From the NCBI GenBank assembly GCA_002491905.1, contig DKWV01000015.1, forward strand, positions 62,001-126,000: a stretch of DNA of 64,000 bases, read 5' to 3'. Each line of letters starts with the position of its first letter. Positions within the stretch are counted from its first letter, which is position 1. The notes beneath the pieces were generated by a model, which had not been told where the DNA came from, ran no database searches, and saw only the letters and a list, made by a program, of their open reading frames with translations. This DNA is from Lachnospiraceae bacterium UBA7143 (lineage in GTDB: Bacteria; Bacillota; Clostridia; Lachnospirales; Lachnospiraceae). Positions 10,455-18,056 of this stretch are shown here, piece after piece. The translations under genes were made by a program, and so were the position numbers.

Positions 10455-11195
10455 ATGTATCAGATTGCACTCTGTGACGACGAGACAACAGAACTTCATA
10501 CGATGGAGCAGATGCTGCGCTCCTATCCCAGACATTCCATAAAGAATACGCTTTCTGTCAGACAGTTTGAGGGCGCTGACCGGCTGTTACTTGCGGTCGA
10601 GCAGGAGTCCTATGCGCCGGATCTTATTTTTCTGGACATCTACATGCCGACGCTGTCAGGACTTGAGGCAGCAAAGAAGCTGAGTGAGATGAACCTGCCG
10701 TGCCAGATCGTTTTTTTGACCTCCTCCAGGGACCACGCGCTGGAAGCCTTTGAGCTCAACGTCCTGCACTATCTGGTCAAGCCGGTTTCCGAGGAGTCAC
10801 TCTTTGCCGCCCTGGACAGGGCGTTTGCGCAATTTGAAAAGGATCCGTCCCGCTATCTGTTCTTCCAGACGGGGAACCGGCTCCGCAGAATTGCGGCTGA
10901 CGATATCGTCTACTGTGAAGCGCAGCGCAAGACGCAGTGCATCTATCTGAAAACCGGGGAACAACTTACCCTGCATACAACGATGAGCCGCCTTTATGAA
11001 ATGCTTGCCGCGCATCGGGAATTTGCGAAGGCTGGCATGTCTTATATCATAAACCTGAAACATATCGGCCGGTTGGGCTCTCAGACGCTACAGTTCGACA
11101 ACGGCAAGGAAATCTATCTGCCGCGGGGCTCCTACAAGTCTCTGTCCGACCAGTACTTCAATCACTATTTTGGGCCAGAAATGGGAGGCGACTGA
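10455..11195 (+). CDS. LytTR-family response regulator
   Basis: A 246-residue AgrA/LytR-type regulator. The N-terminal receiver domain has the acidic pair D8/D9, phosphoacceptor D61 in FLDIYMP, a switch Ser/Thr in FLTSS and Lys in LVKPV. A C-terminal LytTR DNA-binding domain runs from about residue 135 (RIAADDIVYCEAQ, then LPRGSYKSLSDQYF). The start is the ATG at 10,455 with AGGAG eight bases upstream; an upstream in-frame ATG at 10,398 lacks one. The sensor kinase begins two bases after its stop, so the two are co-transcribed. No AgrB/AgrD-like genes are adjacent. The divergent lipoprotein gene is the obvious candidate target (inference from position). Confidence 0.9.
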   Translation: MYQIALCDDETTELHTMEQMLRSYPRHSIKNTLSVRQFEGADRLLLAVEQESYAPDLIFLDIYMPTLSGLEAAKKLSEMNLPCQIVFLTSSRDHALEAFELNVLHYLVKPVSEESLFAALDRAFAQFEKDPSRYLFFQTGNRLRRIAADDIVYCEAQRKTQCIYLKTGEQLTLHTTMSRLYEMLAAHREFAKAGMSYIINLKHIGRLGSQTLQFDNGKEIYLPRGSYKSLSDQYFNHYFGPEMGGD

Positions 11196-11196
11196 C

Positions 11197-12507
11197 ATGG
11201 TGGAAGCGATTATCACCAATCTGATCAACAACATCTTTCACAGCGTCTGGCTCTATCATCTCGCGCTGGAACCCAAACACGGCAGACGGGGGCAGATTGT
11301 CTTTTGCGTGCTCTTCACCGTGTTTGAAGAAATGACGGCACTGGCGGTTGCGATGCTGCCCATTCCCGCCAGTCTAAAGTATATTCTCGGATTTATGTTT
11401 TTCGCCGCGATCCTTACCCTGATGTTTTTGTGCACACTCTCCGCCTCCCATCCAGCCAAATCCTCGTTCCTGCTGTGCAGCTACTTATGCCTGTGGACTT
11501 TTATCTACTGCTTCATCTCCCTTGTCACGCACAGCGGCGCTGGCGCGGGAAGCGGGGTAATCTGGGGACTTCGCATCGGGCTGAACCTCTTTTTCCTGTT
11601 CGTTTACCTCTTCTTTTTCCGCAACCGCATCAGACAGAGCTACCTGGAAATGCAGGGCAGCTACGGGTTGTACGCCGTCATCTCTATCATGACTTTTGTA
11701 CTCATGTCCGCGATCACGCTCTACCACGAACATCTGACCACAATCGGAGCGCAGAATGTCCTTATCATCATCTTCTCCTATCTGTTTACCCTAATGATCT
11801 ACATTCTGCTGTTCTATTTTCTGGCACAGACGAATCACATGTACCAGCTCCGTCAGCTCAAGCTGCATGAGGAGCTTTTAACGGCACAGTTGTCCGGCTA
11901 CGAGCAGATTGAACGGGACGCGAAGCAGACGCGGCACGATCTTCGTCATCACAACACTGTGATTGCGAATCTTGCCAAACAGAAGAACTACGCGGGCATC
12001 CTCGCTTATCTGGAGGAGTACGAGCGGATCGAGGAGGAAAAGGCATTCCCGCAGTACAGCGCTGATCCCGCCATCAACAGTCTGTTTCTTGCCTATCAGA
12101 AAAAGGCGGAAGAGGAAGGCATCGACTTTAAGATCCTCGTATGTCTACAGGAAGCTGCCGGTATCTCATCCGTGGATCTGGTATCCGTACTCGCGAATAT
12201 GCTGGAAAACGCTTTTAAGGGCTGCCTGAAGGCAAAGGAACACCGGACGGAAATCCGTGCGCAGAAAAAGAACAGTGTGGTCATTCTGGACTGCCGGAAC
12301 ACATATAACGGCCAGGTCCTGTTCCGCGACGGACTGCCCTTCGCAAAGGACCATGAAGGAATCGGTGTGAAAAGCATACGGAGCACTGCGGCAAAATATG
12401 ACGGCAGCGCCGAATTCTATGAAAAAAGCGGCCTCTTTATCTGCCGCGTGCTGTTGAATGCGAGGGATGATGCCTTCTCTGATTTGGGTACAAATTCGGA
12501 CACCTAA
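11197..12507 (+). CDS. AgrC-like sensor histidine kinase
   Basis: A 436-residue kinase of the AgrC/HPK10 type (GHKL ATPase). About six membrane segments fill residues 1-215. A cytoplasmic dimerisation helix carries the phosphoacceptor His in RHDLRHHNTV. The ATPase domain shows the N box (LANMLENAFKGC) and a G box (HEGIGVKSIRSTA). The start is the ATG at 11,197 with GGGAGG upstream, directly after the regulator stop. Its ligand is unknown: AgrC relatives sense peptides, but no peptide or processing gene is visible here. The last residues (DDAFSDLGTNSDT) reach into sequence that may belong to the inserted segment, so the native C-terminus could differ. Confidence 0.88.
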   Translation: MVEAIITNLINNIFHSVWLYHLALEPKHGRRGQIVFCVLFTVFEEMTALAVAMLPIPASLKYILGFMFFAAILTLMFLCTLSASHPAKSSFLLCSYLCLWTFIYCFISLVTHSGAGAGSGVIWGLRIGLNLFFLFVYLFFFRNRIRQSYLEMQGSYGLYAVISIMTFVLMSAITLYHEHLTTIGAQNVLIIIFSYLFTLMIYILLFYFLAQTNHMYQLRQLKLHEELLTAQLSGYEQIERDAKQTRHDLRHHNTVIANLAKQKNYAGILAYLEEYERIEEEKAFPQYSADPAINSLFLAYQKKAEEEGIDFKILVCLQEAAGISSVDLVSVLANMLENAFKGCLKAKEHRTEIRAQKKNSVVILDCRNTYNGQVLFRDGLPFAKDHEGIGVKSIRSTAAKYDGSAEFYEKSGLFICRVLLNARDDAFSDLGTNSDT

Positions 12508-12526
12508 TTCAGCAAGTAATTCATCT

Positions 12527-12996
12527 TCATCCAATCCAATGGCAAAAAGGAACCGTGAGAAACTCACTATCCTTGAACGTAAGATGAAAAGCATGGCGGA
12601 GATCATAAAATACGCGCAGAGTTTTCGCAGATGGAACAGAAGAAAAGAGAATTGCAGCAGGCTTTCGCTCCAAAATTTCCCGGAACTTCTCTGCGCTATC
12701 TTCTCCAAAAGTAAAGAGCTCTGCCAAATGCTTTAGGTTCATCATATAGGCATAATAGTAGGATTCGTCACAGTGGTAAGAAAGAACCCACCTGACCACA
12801 ATCCGGGGCAGCTGCTCATGGCAGTATTTATGATAAGCCTGAGTAAACCCCCGTTTATAGGGAACGGCGCTGTTTTAGCGATAATTCTTACAGTGAAGTT
12901 ATAATCTGTCAGCTCCGGCGTGGAACTGAGGATTTTGCAGAGGGCATGGCGAATCTTAGTAAGTGATTTCTTTACCCGCATATCCGCCTTAGTCAT
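12527..12996 (-). pseudogene. decayed regulator-like gene, possibly TetR family
   Basis: Two overlapping minus-strand frames (12,742-12,996 and 12,527-12,799) read as one broken protein. The N-terminal piece begins RVKKSLTKIRHALCKILSS and continues FTVRIIAKTA, which resembles the first helices of TetR regulators. After a frame change the text is a mainly helical, Leu/Tyr/His-rich C-terminal domain. At least one frameshift separates them, and a third frame carries another short piece near 12,520. It lies between the sensor kinase and a region of mobile-element character. The family call is tentative. Confidence 0.35.
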
Positions 12997-13151
12997 AAAC
13001 CTTATTATATAGGATAAAGTCTGTGGTTACTATACGGCTTGTGGGTTCTACACAATCCATGCCCTATATCTTTGGTGGTTTTACCGCCTTGCAAAATTAC
13101 GCTTTTAGAGCTATCATCACTGGCACCAAAAAGGGCAAGGAGGAAAAGATC

Positions 13152-13322
13152 ATGAGAATCACTGAGATAAGCGCCATAAATAAACAGACCGGCCTCACAA
13201 TCGAAATACCAAAAGATAAGGTAAACCTAGACAACCTGAATATAAGGCAGACCGACGCATCCTTTTACAAAACCTTTCCAGCGATGGGAGCTTCAAGAGC
13301 GGTGGTGGTAGGGAACGAATGA
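13152..13322 (+). CDS. small hypothetical protein, likely remnant
   Basis: A 56-residue ORF (begins MRITEISAINKQTGLTIEIP) with a good ribosome site (AGGAGG, eight bases before the ATG). It overlaps the next broken ORF at ATGA. I do not recognise it. It sits among decayed genes, so it may be the only intact piece of a small accessory operon. Confidence 0.4.
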   Translation: MRITEISAINKQTGLTIEIPKDKVNLDNLNIRQTDASFYKTFPAMGASRAVVVGNE

Positions 13323-13518
13323 TTCCCCCGGCAGGGCTGTCGTCACAGGTCATTCCTGAACCAATCGATATTGAAGACATTACTTTAGCGGAGCAGATAG
13401 CAAGAAATGGTGGCGTTTGCCCTGGCAGACAGCAAAGAACAGCGACCCGCAGCCAAGGCAGACAATGCCACCCTTTGCCGCCTATACGGAGGTGGATGAA
13501 GAACTGGAGTTTATGTGA
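13319..13518 (+). pseudogene. broken small ORF coupled to the previous one
   Basis: Starts at the ATGA overlap and reads MIPPAGLSSQVIPEPIDIED for about 30 residues. A frame change near 13,410 then leads to a plausible tail (AYTEVDEELEFM) ending at 13,518. The lack of a continuous frame and the intact neighbours suggest a decayed gene. Function unknown. Confidence 0.35.
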
Positions 13519-13534
13519 TAGATTGGGGATACTG

Positions 13535-13864
13535 CTACAAAATATTCTCATAATCCTGCAGATCGTGATAGACGCCATCAACACGCACTGTATCGTCTAT
13601 GATTTTATAAAGCAAAAGATAACTGTGACGTTTAAGATGGATTGTCCGATAACCCAAAGCCCGCAGCTCAGGGTTGTCACACAGCTTAAGACTCCCAGCT
13701 GTGTAAGAAAGCCTGTGTTTGGTCTCTTCTAAGTCTTCTTTGACATTCCTGGCGGCCTGTTCGTTTCCTAAATCCTGTCGAAGATAACGCAAAATACGGG
13801 CAACCTGAGCCTTGGCCGTCCGCATAATAATGACTTTATATTTTGAGTTCTCGGTAAATTTCAT
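13535..13864 (-). CDS. type II toxin, RelE/ParE family
   Basis: A 109-residue basic protein of the ParE/RelE fold size class: an N-terminal helical stretch (MRTAKAQVARILRYLRQ), then a beta-rich C-terminal half ending in RVDGVYHDLQDYENIL, typical of plasmid-stabilisation toxins. The start chosen is the ATG at 13,864, with GGGAG eight to nine bases upstream, which overlaps the antitoxin gene by 29 bases. The target (ribosome-bound mRNA or gyrase) cannot be told from sequence. With its partner it would stabilise the mobile segment. Confidence 0.75.
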   Translation of the reverse strand: MKFTENSKYKVIIMRTAKAQVARILRYLRQDLGNEQAARNVKEDLEETKHRLSYTAGSLKLCDNPELRALGYRTIHLKRHSYLLLYKIIDDTVRVDGVYHDLQDYENIL

Positions 13865-14096
13865 CAAGTGCTTCTCCCATCTCCTGGTATTCTCCCCGGG
13901 CAAACTCATCTTCGGCATTCTCTATATCCCTCATGAAATCTTCCCGTGACATGGGTTTGAGGAACCGGCCAACTGCCTCATCAGCCACCTTGTCTTCATG
14001 GCGCTGGAACAGTTTCTTAGCCAAAGCCTGTATTTTGATCAAGTCTGTTTCCGGCAGACCTTCCAGAATGGAGATTGTATTTTCCAATGTAGTCAT
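13836..14096 (-). CDS. antitoxin partner of the RelE/ParE toxin
   Basis: An 86-residue acidic, helical protein directly upstream of and overlapping the toxin gene, the usual antitoxin-first order. The start is the ATG at 14,096 with AAAGGGGC upstream; an in-frame ATG at 14,135 is less likely. It begins MTTLENTISILEGLPETDLI, similar in style to antitoxins whose N-terminus dimerises and whose C-terminal helix wraps the toxin. The exact family is not certain. Confidence 0.65.
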   Translation of the reverse strand: MTTLENTISILEGLPETDLIKIQALAKKLFQRHEDKVADEAVGRFLKPMSREDFMRDIENAEDEFARGEYQEMGEALDEIYRELKI

Positions 14097-14250
14097 TGTA
14101 TTGCCCCTTTCTGACTGATTAGTGCTATCATACATTTGTATTTATCCATGCCCATATTATAGCATTTTATTTGAAGAATAGAAACCACTTGTTTTGTAAA
14201 TTAAGCAGCTGAATCTGAAAGATAAATAATTCTCAAGTCGAGGTGACAGA

Positions 14251-14823
14251 TTAGAACAGCCGCATCTCCAGATATGCTTTATCCAGATCGTCCTGCGCCA
14301 CACCGAGGTAGCGTTTCGTGACCTCATAACTGCTATGGTTGTAGATTTCCGTAATTATTATAGGTAACACATTGCCGCTTCTCCACGCATGGTATCCCCA
14401 GGTCTTTCTGAGACTATGACAACCGAGGTTGCCATCCAAGCCTAATTCTGTAGCTGCGTCCTGTATAATCCGCCAAGCCTGCACCCGGCTGATTGGACGC
14501 GCATTTTTACGGTTGTTTACAAAAACAAAATCGCTGTGGCTGTGTGGGTAATACAGCCGCAGCGCATCAATGGCCTGTTCGTTTAGGGCAATCAATTTTG
14601 CTTTGCCGGTTTTTTGTTCTGTAATTTTGACGTGTACCTTGAAACGATCCTGTTCCGCGTCATAAATCTCTGACCAACAGATTCCTAATAAGTCGCTGAT
14701 CCGTAATGCTGTACAGGTGCCGAGCACCACCAACGTATAGTTCCTAAATTCCCCCTTCTGCAAAAAATAATCCGCTAAAGCGTGGAGCTGGGACTGGTCT
14801 CGGATTGGTTCAGTTGTTGCCAT
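14251..14823 (-). CDS. stand-alone tyrosine recombinase (integrase/invertase type)
   Basis: A 190-residue protein that is almost only a tyrosine-recombinase catalytic domain. All catalytic residues are visible: R41 (TALRISDLL), K74 (KTGKAKL), H136 and R139 (CHSLRKTW), H163 (NHSSYEVT) and nucleophile Y172 (KRYLG). It lacks the usual N-terminal arm-binding domain and has little N-terminal core-binding domain. The start is the ATG at 14,823 with AGGAGGG upstream. Such short recombinases occur as element integrases and as DNA invertases. Inverted repeats lie directly upstream (14,876-15,085), which makes the invertase reading attractive but unproven. Confidence 0.88.
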   Translation of the reverse strand: MATTEPIRDQSQLHALADYFLQKGEFRNYTLVVLGTCTALRISDLLGICWSEIYDAEQDRFKVHVKITEQKTGKAKLIALNEQAIDALRLYYPHSHSDFVFVNNRKNARPISRVQAWRIIQDAATELGLDGNLGCHSLRKTWGYHAWRSGNVLPIIITEIYNHSSYEVTKRYLGVAQDDLDKAYLEMRLF

Positions 14824-14881
14824 AATAGATTCCCTCCTAATCTGTTTTTGCAATAAGTATAAAGCTCATAGATTAGGATGT

Positions 14882-14907
14882 AACAAACTTTCGAGTTTGT
14901 TTTATTT
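14882..14907 (+). terminator. perfect hairpin followed by a T-rich stretch
   Basis: AACAAACT, a TTCG loop and AGTTTGTT form an 8-bp perfect stem, followed by TTATTTT on the plus strand. It could end plus-strand transcription. It also overlaps the left inverted repeat, so it may instead be part of a recombination site. Confidence 0.4.
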
Positions 14908-14981
14908 TAGCATATTTTGCCCATGTGTTCAAGGTTCGCAGACAGCATTTTGCGGCGCCTATGGGCAAATTTCAGAGATAT

Positions 14982-15010
14982 TTGCACGGTTTTATATTCT
15001 CAAATGTAAT
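14982..15010 (+). promoter_or_regulatory. possible promoter inside the inverted-repeat segment
   Basis: TTGCAC, 17 bases, then TGTAAT. The -10 matches the consensus at five of six positions and the -35 at three of six. It points toward the lipoprotein gene at 15,144. If the segment inverted, it would point toward the recombinase. Confidence 0.35.
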
Positions 15011-15088
15011 AGTCTGCCGTCTTTTCCCTCTATTTTCATAAATATCCTCTAAAAAATGTAATAATATCGAAAAAATGTTACATCCGAC

Positions 15089-15106
15089 CCGCTTGGGCGG
15101 TTTTTT
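15089..15106 (+). terminator. short GC hairpin with six T
   Basis: CCGC-TTGG-GCGG followed by TTTTTT, 37 bases before the lipoprotein start. The stem is only four base pairs, so this is a weak terminator or attenuator at best. Confidence 0.35.
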
Positions 15107-15143
15107 GACGAGCAAAACAAATATCAAGGGAGGAAAAAGGGTA

Positions 15144-16463
15144 ATGAGAAAAAGGATTTTGACGGTATTTCTAGCTATCATTGCGGCAGTAAATCTATGT
15201 GCCTGTGGCGACAACGAGTCAACTCCGGCTCCAGCTCCCGCTATGGACGCACCAGCAGAAGAAATATCAACGGAAAAAACAAGTGACGAGGCAGCATCGG
15301 CAGAAGATGTCTATGATGAGGAATACTCCGCCGATGACCTGGTGGACATGTGGTCTTCAGGAAGTCTTACTAAAGAGGATATTGAATATAAGGTTGCCAC
15401 TGGTGAGATAAGTTATGAGGCTTACGAGGAGTTTTTAGACCTTGTGGAGAATGACCAAGAATTTGCTATCGATCAATCAGATACCGAGATAATTATGGTT
15501 CTTTACAATTATGATACTGCAGAGATATCAGTTCAATCTGTCAATTCGGAAAATGGAGAAAAAAATATAATTTCATCATTTACAGTTTATCAACGAGCAA
15601 CTTCAAAGTCTGACGGAAGAAAATGGATAAATTTACTTTCAAATACGGGCTGTTCAACAAGAGCACCCTTGAAGCGGATGTTCTCAGAAGATTACAAGTA
15701 TATTGCCATAACAAGATTTGCAGAAGATACAGGAGAATATCATGCAGGATATTATGATGAAGAGAAAAGATTTCATGACGTAACGGTGGCTGTTGATGCA
15801 GTAGGTGGAGATTTTGACGAACCGATTAAGCAGATTTCTATAGGCTTCACCGAAGATGGGTACTTTGTGTTTGCTGAGTTACCACCGAAATCTTTAGACA
15901 CCTTGTTTGTTGGCGGATATCATGCATATAATTCAGACTGGAAAGTTTATCAGGTTAATTTGGGAGAAAATGGAGAGGTAATTGAAAGTTCGATGAAACC
16001 ATATGACGATTTGAACAGATTGCAGGGCGACAACTGGGAATGGCTTGAAGAAGGCTGTGAAGTGACAGATTGGATGGACGAAACACGTTGTCTTCTTAAT
16101 TATCCAGAGGAAACGGCAAGGTTGCTGTATGGCGAATTAAGGATTGATCGATGGAATGTACGTGTTTTCGATACGCAAACGCAGGAATATTCATCTTTGA
16201 TATCGGGTGAAACGAGAACAAATTGGAGCGGGGTTATAAGTCCTGATGGTAGGAATGTAGCTTTTTTGTCAGCGCCAAAACAAGGAACCGGCAACGCATC
16301 ACTCTATTCTGTTCCGATAGACGGCGGAGAACCTGTAAGGATATGCGATGATATTTCTGTCAACCGTACTAGCGTTAACAATGTCTCAAGCAGACCAGCT
16401 AATTACACTTATAGTTCAGCGGGCAATAGTATTGCATTTCTGACTGAATGGATTAATCCTTAA
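15144..16463 (+). CDS. lipoprotein with C-terminal beta-propeller-like repeats
   Basis: A 439-residue secreted lipoprotein. The signal peptide (MRKRILTVFLAIIAAVNL) ends in a Cys-rich lipobox-like LCAC. A Pro/Ala/Glu-rich low-complexity stretch follows, then a folded domain. The C-terminal third has SPDGRNVAFLSAP and a later NSIAFLTEW, the pattern of TolB/PD40-like propeller blades. The start is the ATG at 15,144 with GGGAGG upstream; an earlier in-frame ATG at 15,075 lies inside the inverted repeat and is unlikely. Codon use is more A/T-rich than in the flanking giant lipoproteins, in line with transfer. Function unknown. Confidence 0.7.
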   Translation: MRKRILTVFLAIIAAVNLCACGDNESTPAPAPAMDAPAEEISTEKTSDEAASAEDVYDEEYSADDLVDMWSSGSLTKEDIEYKVATGEISYEAYEEFLDLVENDQEFAIDQSDTEIIMVLYNYDTAEISVQSVNSENGEKNIISSFTVYQRATSKSDGRKWINLLSNTGCSTRAPLKRMFSEDYKYIAITRFAEDTGEYHAGYYDEEKRFHDVTVAVDAVGGDFDEPIKQISIGFTEDGYFVFAELPPKSLDTLFVGGYHAYNSDWKVYQVNLGENGEVIESSMKPYDDLNRLQGDNWEWLEEGCEVTDWMDETRCLLNYPEETARLLYGELRIDRWNVRVFDTQTQEYSSLISGETRTNWSGVISPDGRNVAFLSAPKQGTGNASLYSVPIDGGEPVRICDDISVNRTSVNNVSSRPANYTYSSAGNSIAFLTEWINP

Positions 16464-16473
16464 CTTTTCATGA

Positions 16474-16584
16474 AATTATAACTCGACCACCAGCACTGCT
16501 GCCTTTACAGTAAAAATCTTAGATGCCAATCATATTGATGTTTATTATGGCGACAATATCACGGAATTACAGAGGACAGAATAG
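16474..16584 (+). pseudogene. C-terminal gene fragment
   Basis: A 36-codon open stretch ending FTVKILDANHIDVYYGDN and a further eight residues before TAG, with no start and a stop directly before it. It reads like protein rather than random sequence. It looks like the tail of a deleted gene. Family not recognised. Confidence 0.3.
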
Positions 16585-16596
16585 GAGGAAAAAGAA

Positions 16597-16962
16597 ATGT
16601 TGTATTTAGCGGTATATTTAATCATGTGGGCAATTATCGGGAGCATTTTCGGAGTGGCGACTAACGCCATAATCAAAAACCGGGGGTATTCGGAAAATTG
16701 GTTCTGGTGGGGCTTTTTCTTTGGCTTTATTGCAATGATCGTAGCCCTGTCAAAACCGGTCAGTCATTCCCAACACACATATGATGATGCGGATTCTGCC
16801 GCCTCATCATATACTTATTCAGATAAGTTGAGCAGCATAAGCAGGCAATACAAATACGGCTATGACCAAAAGCTCGCGCCTAATCAATGGCGCTGCCAGA
16901 AATGCGGAAGGGCAAATGCAGATTATGTCGGCACCTGTGCCTGCGGGAACACCAAAAGCTGA
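16597..16962 (+). CDS. small membrane protein with C-terminal zinc ribbon
   Basis: 121 residues. Two membrane segments (about residues 3-22 and 34-52) are followed by a Ser/Tyr-rich linker and a C-terminal zinc-ribbon-like end with paired cysteines (WRCQKCGRAN, then GTCACGN). A strong ribosome site (AGGAGG) precedes the ATG. It is the first of four closely spaced genes. I do not recognise a functional family. Confidence 0.6.
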   Translation: MLYLAVYLIMWAIIGSIFGVATNAIIKNRGYSENWFWWGFFFGFIAMIVALSKPVSHSQHTYDDADSAASSYTYSDKLSSISRQYKYGYDQKLAPNQWRCQKCGRANADYVGTCACGNTKS

Positions 16963-16981
16963 AAGATGAGGAGGGAACAAA

Positions 16982-17458
16982 ATGACTTGGACTATTATTT
17001 TGATTGTCTTGTTTGTTACGGTTGTTGCCTATGTCAATTTTTCCAGATATTATAGACTGATTGACAAAGGCCAGATTATTAAGAGGCCGGCAAATTTTGA
17101 AGAAAAGGCTGAGATATTTACTCTTTGCAATGCCAGCTGGGAGCGGGTTTTGGAGGAATTACGTACTGCTGATTATCACCGCGCGGCCAGTGGGAGCGCA
17201 GATGCACAGCATCCGCTGATGGTTTATAAAGGTGCTGGGTGGGGAGCCGAACTGTATAAAATGGAAACCGATGCGGGAGAAAAAGATTCCTATTATTTCC
17301 ATTTTACAAATTGGGATACCATGAACGGGGTAAACCCTCAATCAGAGAAGATGAACACCCTGCTTACCACTATTGAAAAAGTTTTTCTAAAAATTGACCC
17401 GCAGACACAAGTTTCTACGGAAGACATCAAGGTAAAACACAGACCTAAATTTTTTTAA
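16982..17458 (+). CDS. single-pass membrane protein of unknown function
   Basis: 158 residues with one N-terminal membrane segment (TWTIILIVLFVTVVAYVNF), then a soluble alpha/beta domain of about 125 residues rich in aromatic residues (WGAELYKMET, YYFHFTNWDT). A GAGGAGGG site precedes the ATG, 19 bases after the previous stop. It sits in the same run as two zinc-ribbon membrane proteins. No family recognised. Confidence 0.6.
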   Translation: MTWTIILIVLFVTVVAYVNFSRYYRLIDKGQIIKRPANFEEKAEIFTLCNASWERVLEELRTADYHRAASGSADAQHPLMVYKGAGWGAELYKMETDAGEKDSYYFHFTNWDTMNGVNPQSEKMNTLLTTIEKVFLKIDPQTQVSTEDIKVKHRPKFF

Positions 17459-17469
17459 GGAGGAGAAAG

Positions 17470-17658
17470 ATGAGTACAGCATTAGTTTGGGTGATAATAA
17501 TAGGTGCGGTATTGGCGATTTATGTGGTAAAGTATGTCATCAGGCTTATCGTATATAAAGGAGCCGATGTGGTTTCTGATGCCATAAAAGATAAAAAGAG
17601 GCAGGAAACCCCTAAACCGGAAAATTTGGCGGACAAATATGAGGGTGATAAAGAATGA
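17470..17658 (+). CDS. 62-residue membrane protein
   Basis: One N-terminal membrane helix (LVWVIIIGAVLAIYVVKYVI), then a short charged cytoplasmic tail. AAGGAGGAG precedes the ATG. Its stop overlaps the next start as ATGA, so the two are translationally coupled. Function unknown. Confidence 0.6.
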   Translation: MSTALVWVIIIGAVLAIYVVKYVIRLIVYKGADVVSDAIKDKKRQETPKPENLADKYEGDKE

Positions 17659-18056
17659 TAACCGTTATGAAATGCAATAAATGTGGAAAAATTTATCCGC
17701 TTGGCGAATCATGGTGCCCTTTTTGCGGACTACGCTTAATGGAAACCGCTGTCGAAAACGCAGATGATGAAGATGCCCTCATGTCAAATATGAATCAGGA
17801 ACCAACCCCTGGAAAGTTAGAACCGGGGATTGGCTCTAATACTGGCCTCTATTCGCTTCTCCTTAATATCTTTGTCGTTATTATCTGTATATTAGGCGGC
17901 GTTTGGGGATATGGAATGTTCGGTGGCTCTACAGGCGGAATTTTTGCAGGGTTGATGAGATCATCCAGCGTGATCGCGGGCGCTTCCGGCAGCGTAGCAA
18001 AAGATACCCCCTTTATCTCTGAAAGGTTGCCCGCGGCGTCCTCCAGCACCACATAG
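17655..18056 (+). CDS. zinc-ribbon membrane protein, 3' end probably replaced
   Basis: The N-terminal zinc ribbon has two Cys pairs (MKCNKCGKIYP, WCPFCGLRL). A membrane helix follows near residues 68-85 (LLLNIFVVIICILGGVWGYG), then a Gly-rich stretch. From about 17,945 onward the frame is only the antisense of the opposing giant lipoprotein gene, and base composition changes there. The authentic protein therefore likely ended elsewhere, and this ORF is a fusion made by an insertion or deletion junction. Confidence 0.55.
   Translation: MITVMKCNKCGKIYPLGESWCPFCGLRLMETAVENADDEDALMSNMNQEPTPGKLEPGIGSNTGLYSLLLNIFVVIICILGGVWGYGMFGGSTGGIFAGLMRSSSVIAGASGSVAKDTPFISERLPAASSSTT

Larger units (their letters stand above)
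14876..15085. repeat. 210-bp segment bounded by imperfect inverted repeats
   Basis: GGATGTAACA at 14,876-14,885 recurs inverted at 15,076-15,085. The match extends inward as three mismatches then TTTCGA, giving 16 of 19 matching positions (14,876-14,894 and 15,067-15,085). The segment lies between the tyrosine recombinase gene and the lipoprotein gene and contains a possible outward promoter. This resembles invertible promoter switches. Confidence 0.5.

Noticed and set aside
12166..12708. 180-codon minus-strand ORF crossing the kinase end
   Set aside because: Most of it is antisense to the kinase ATPase domain. Only the part beyond 12,508 may belong to the decayed regulator.
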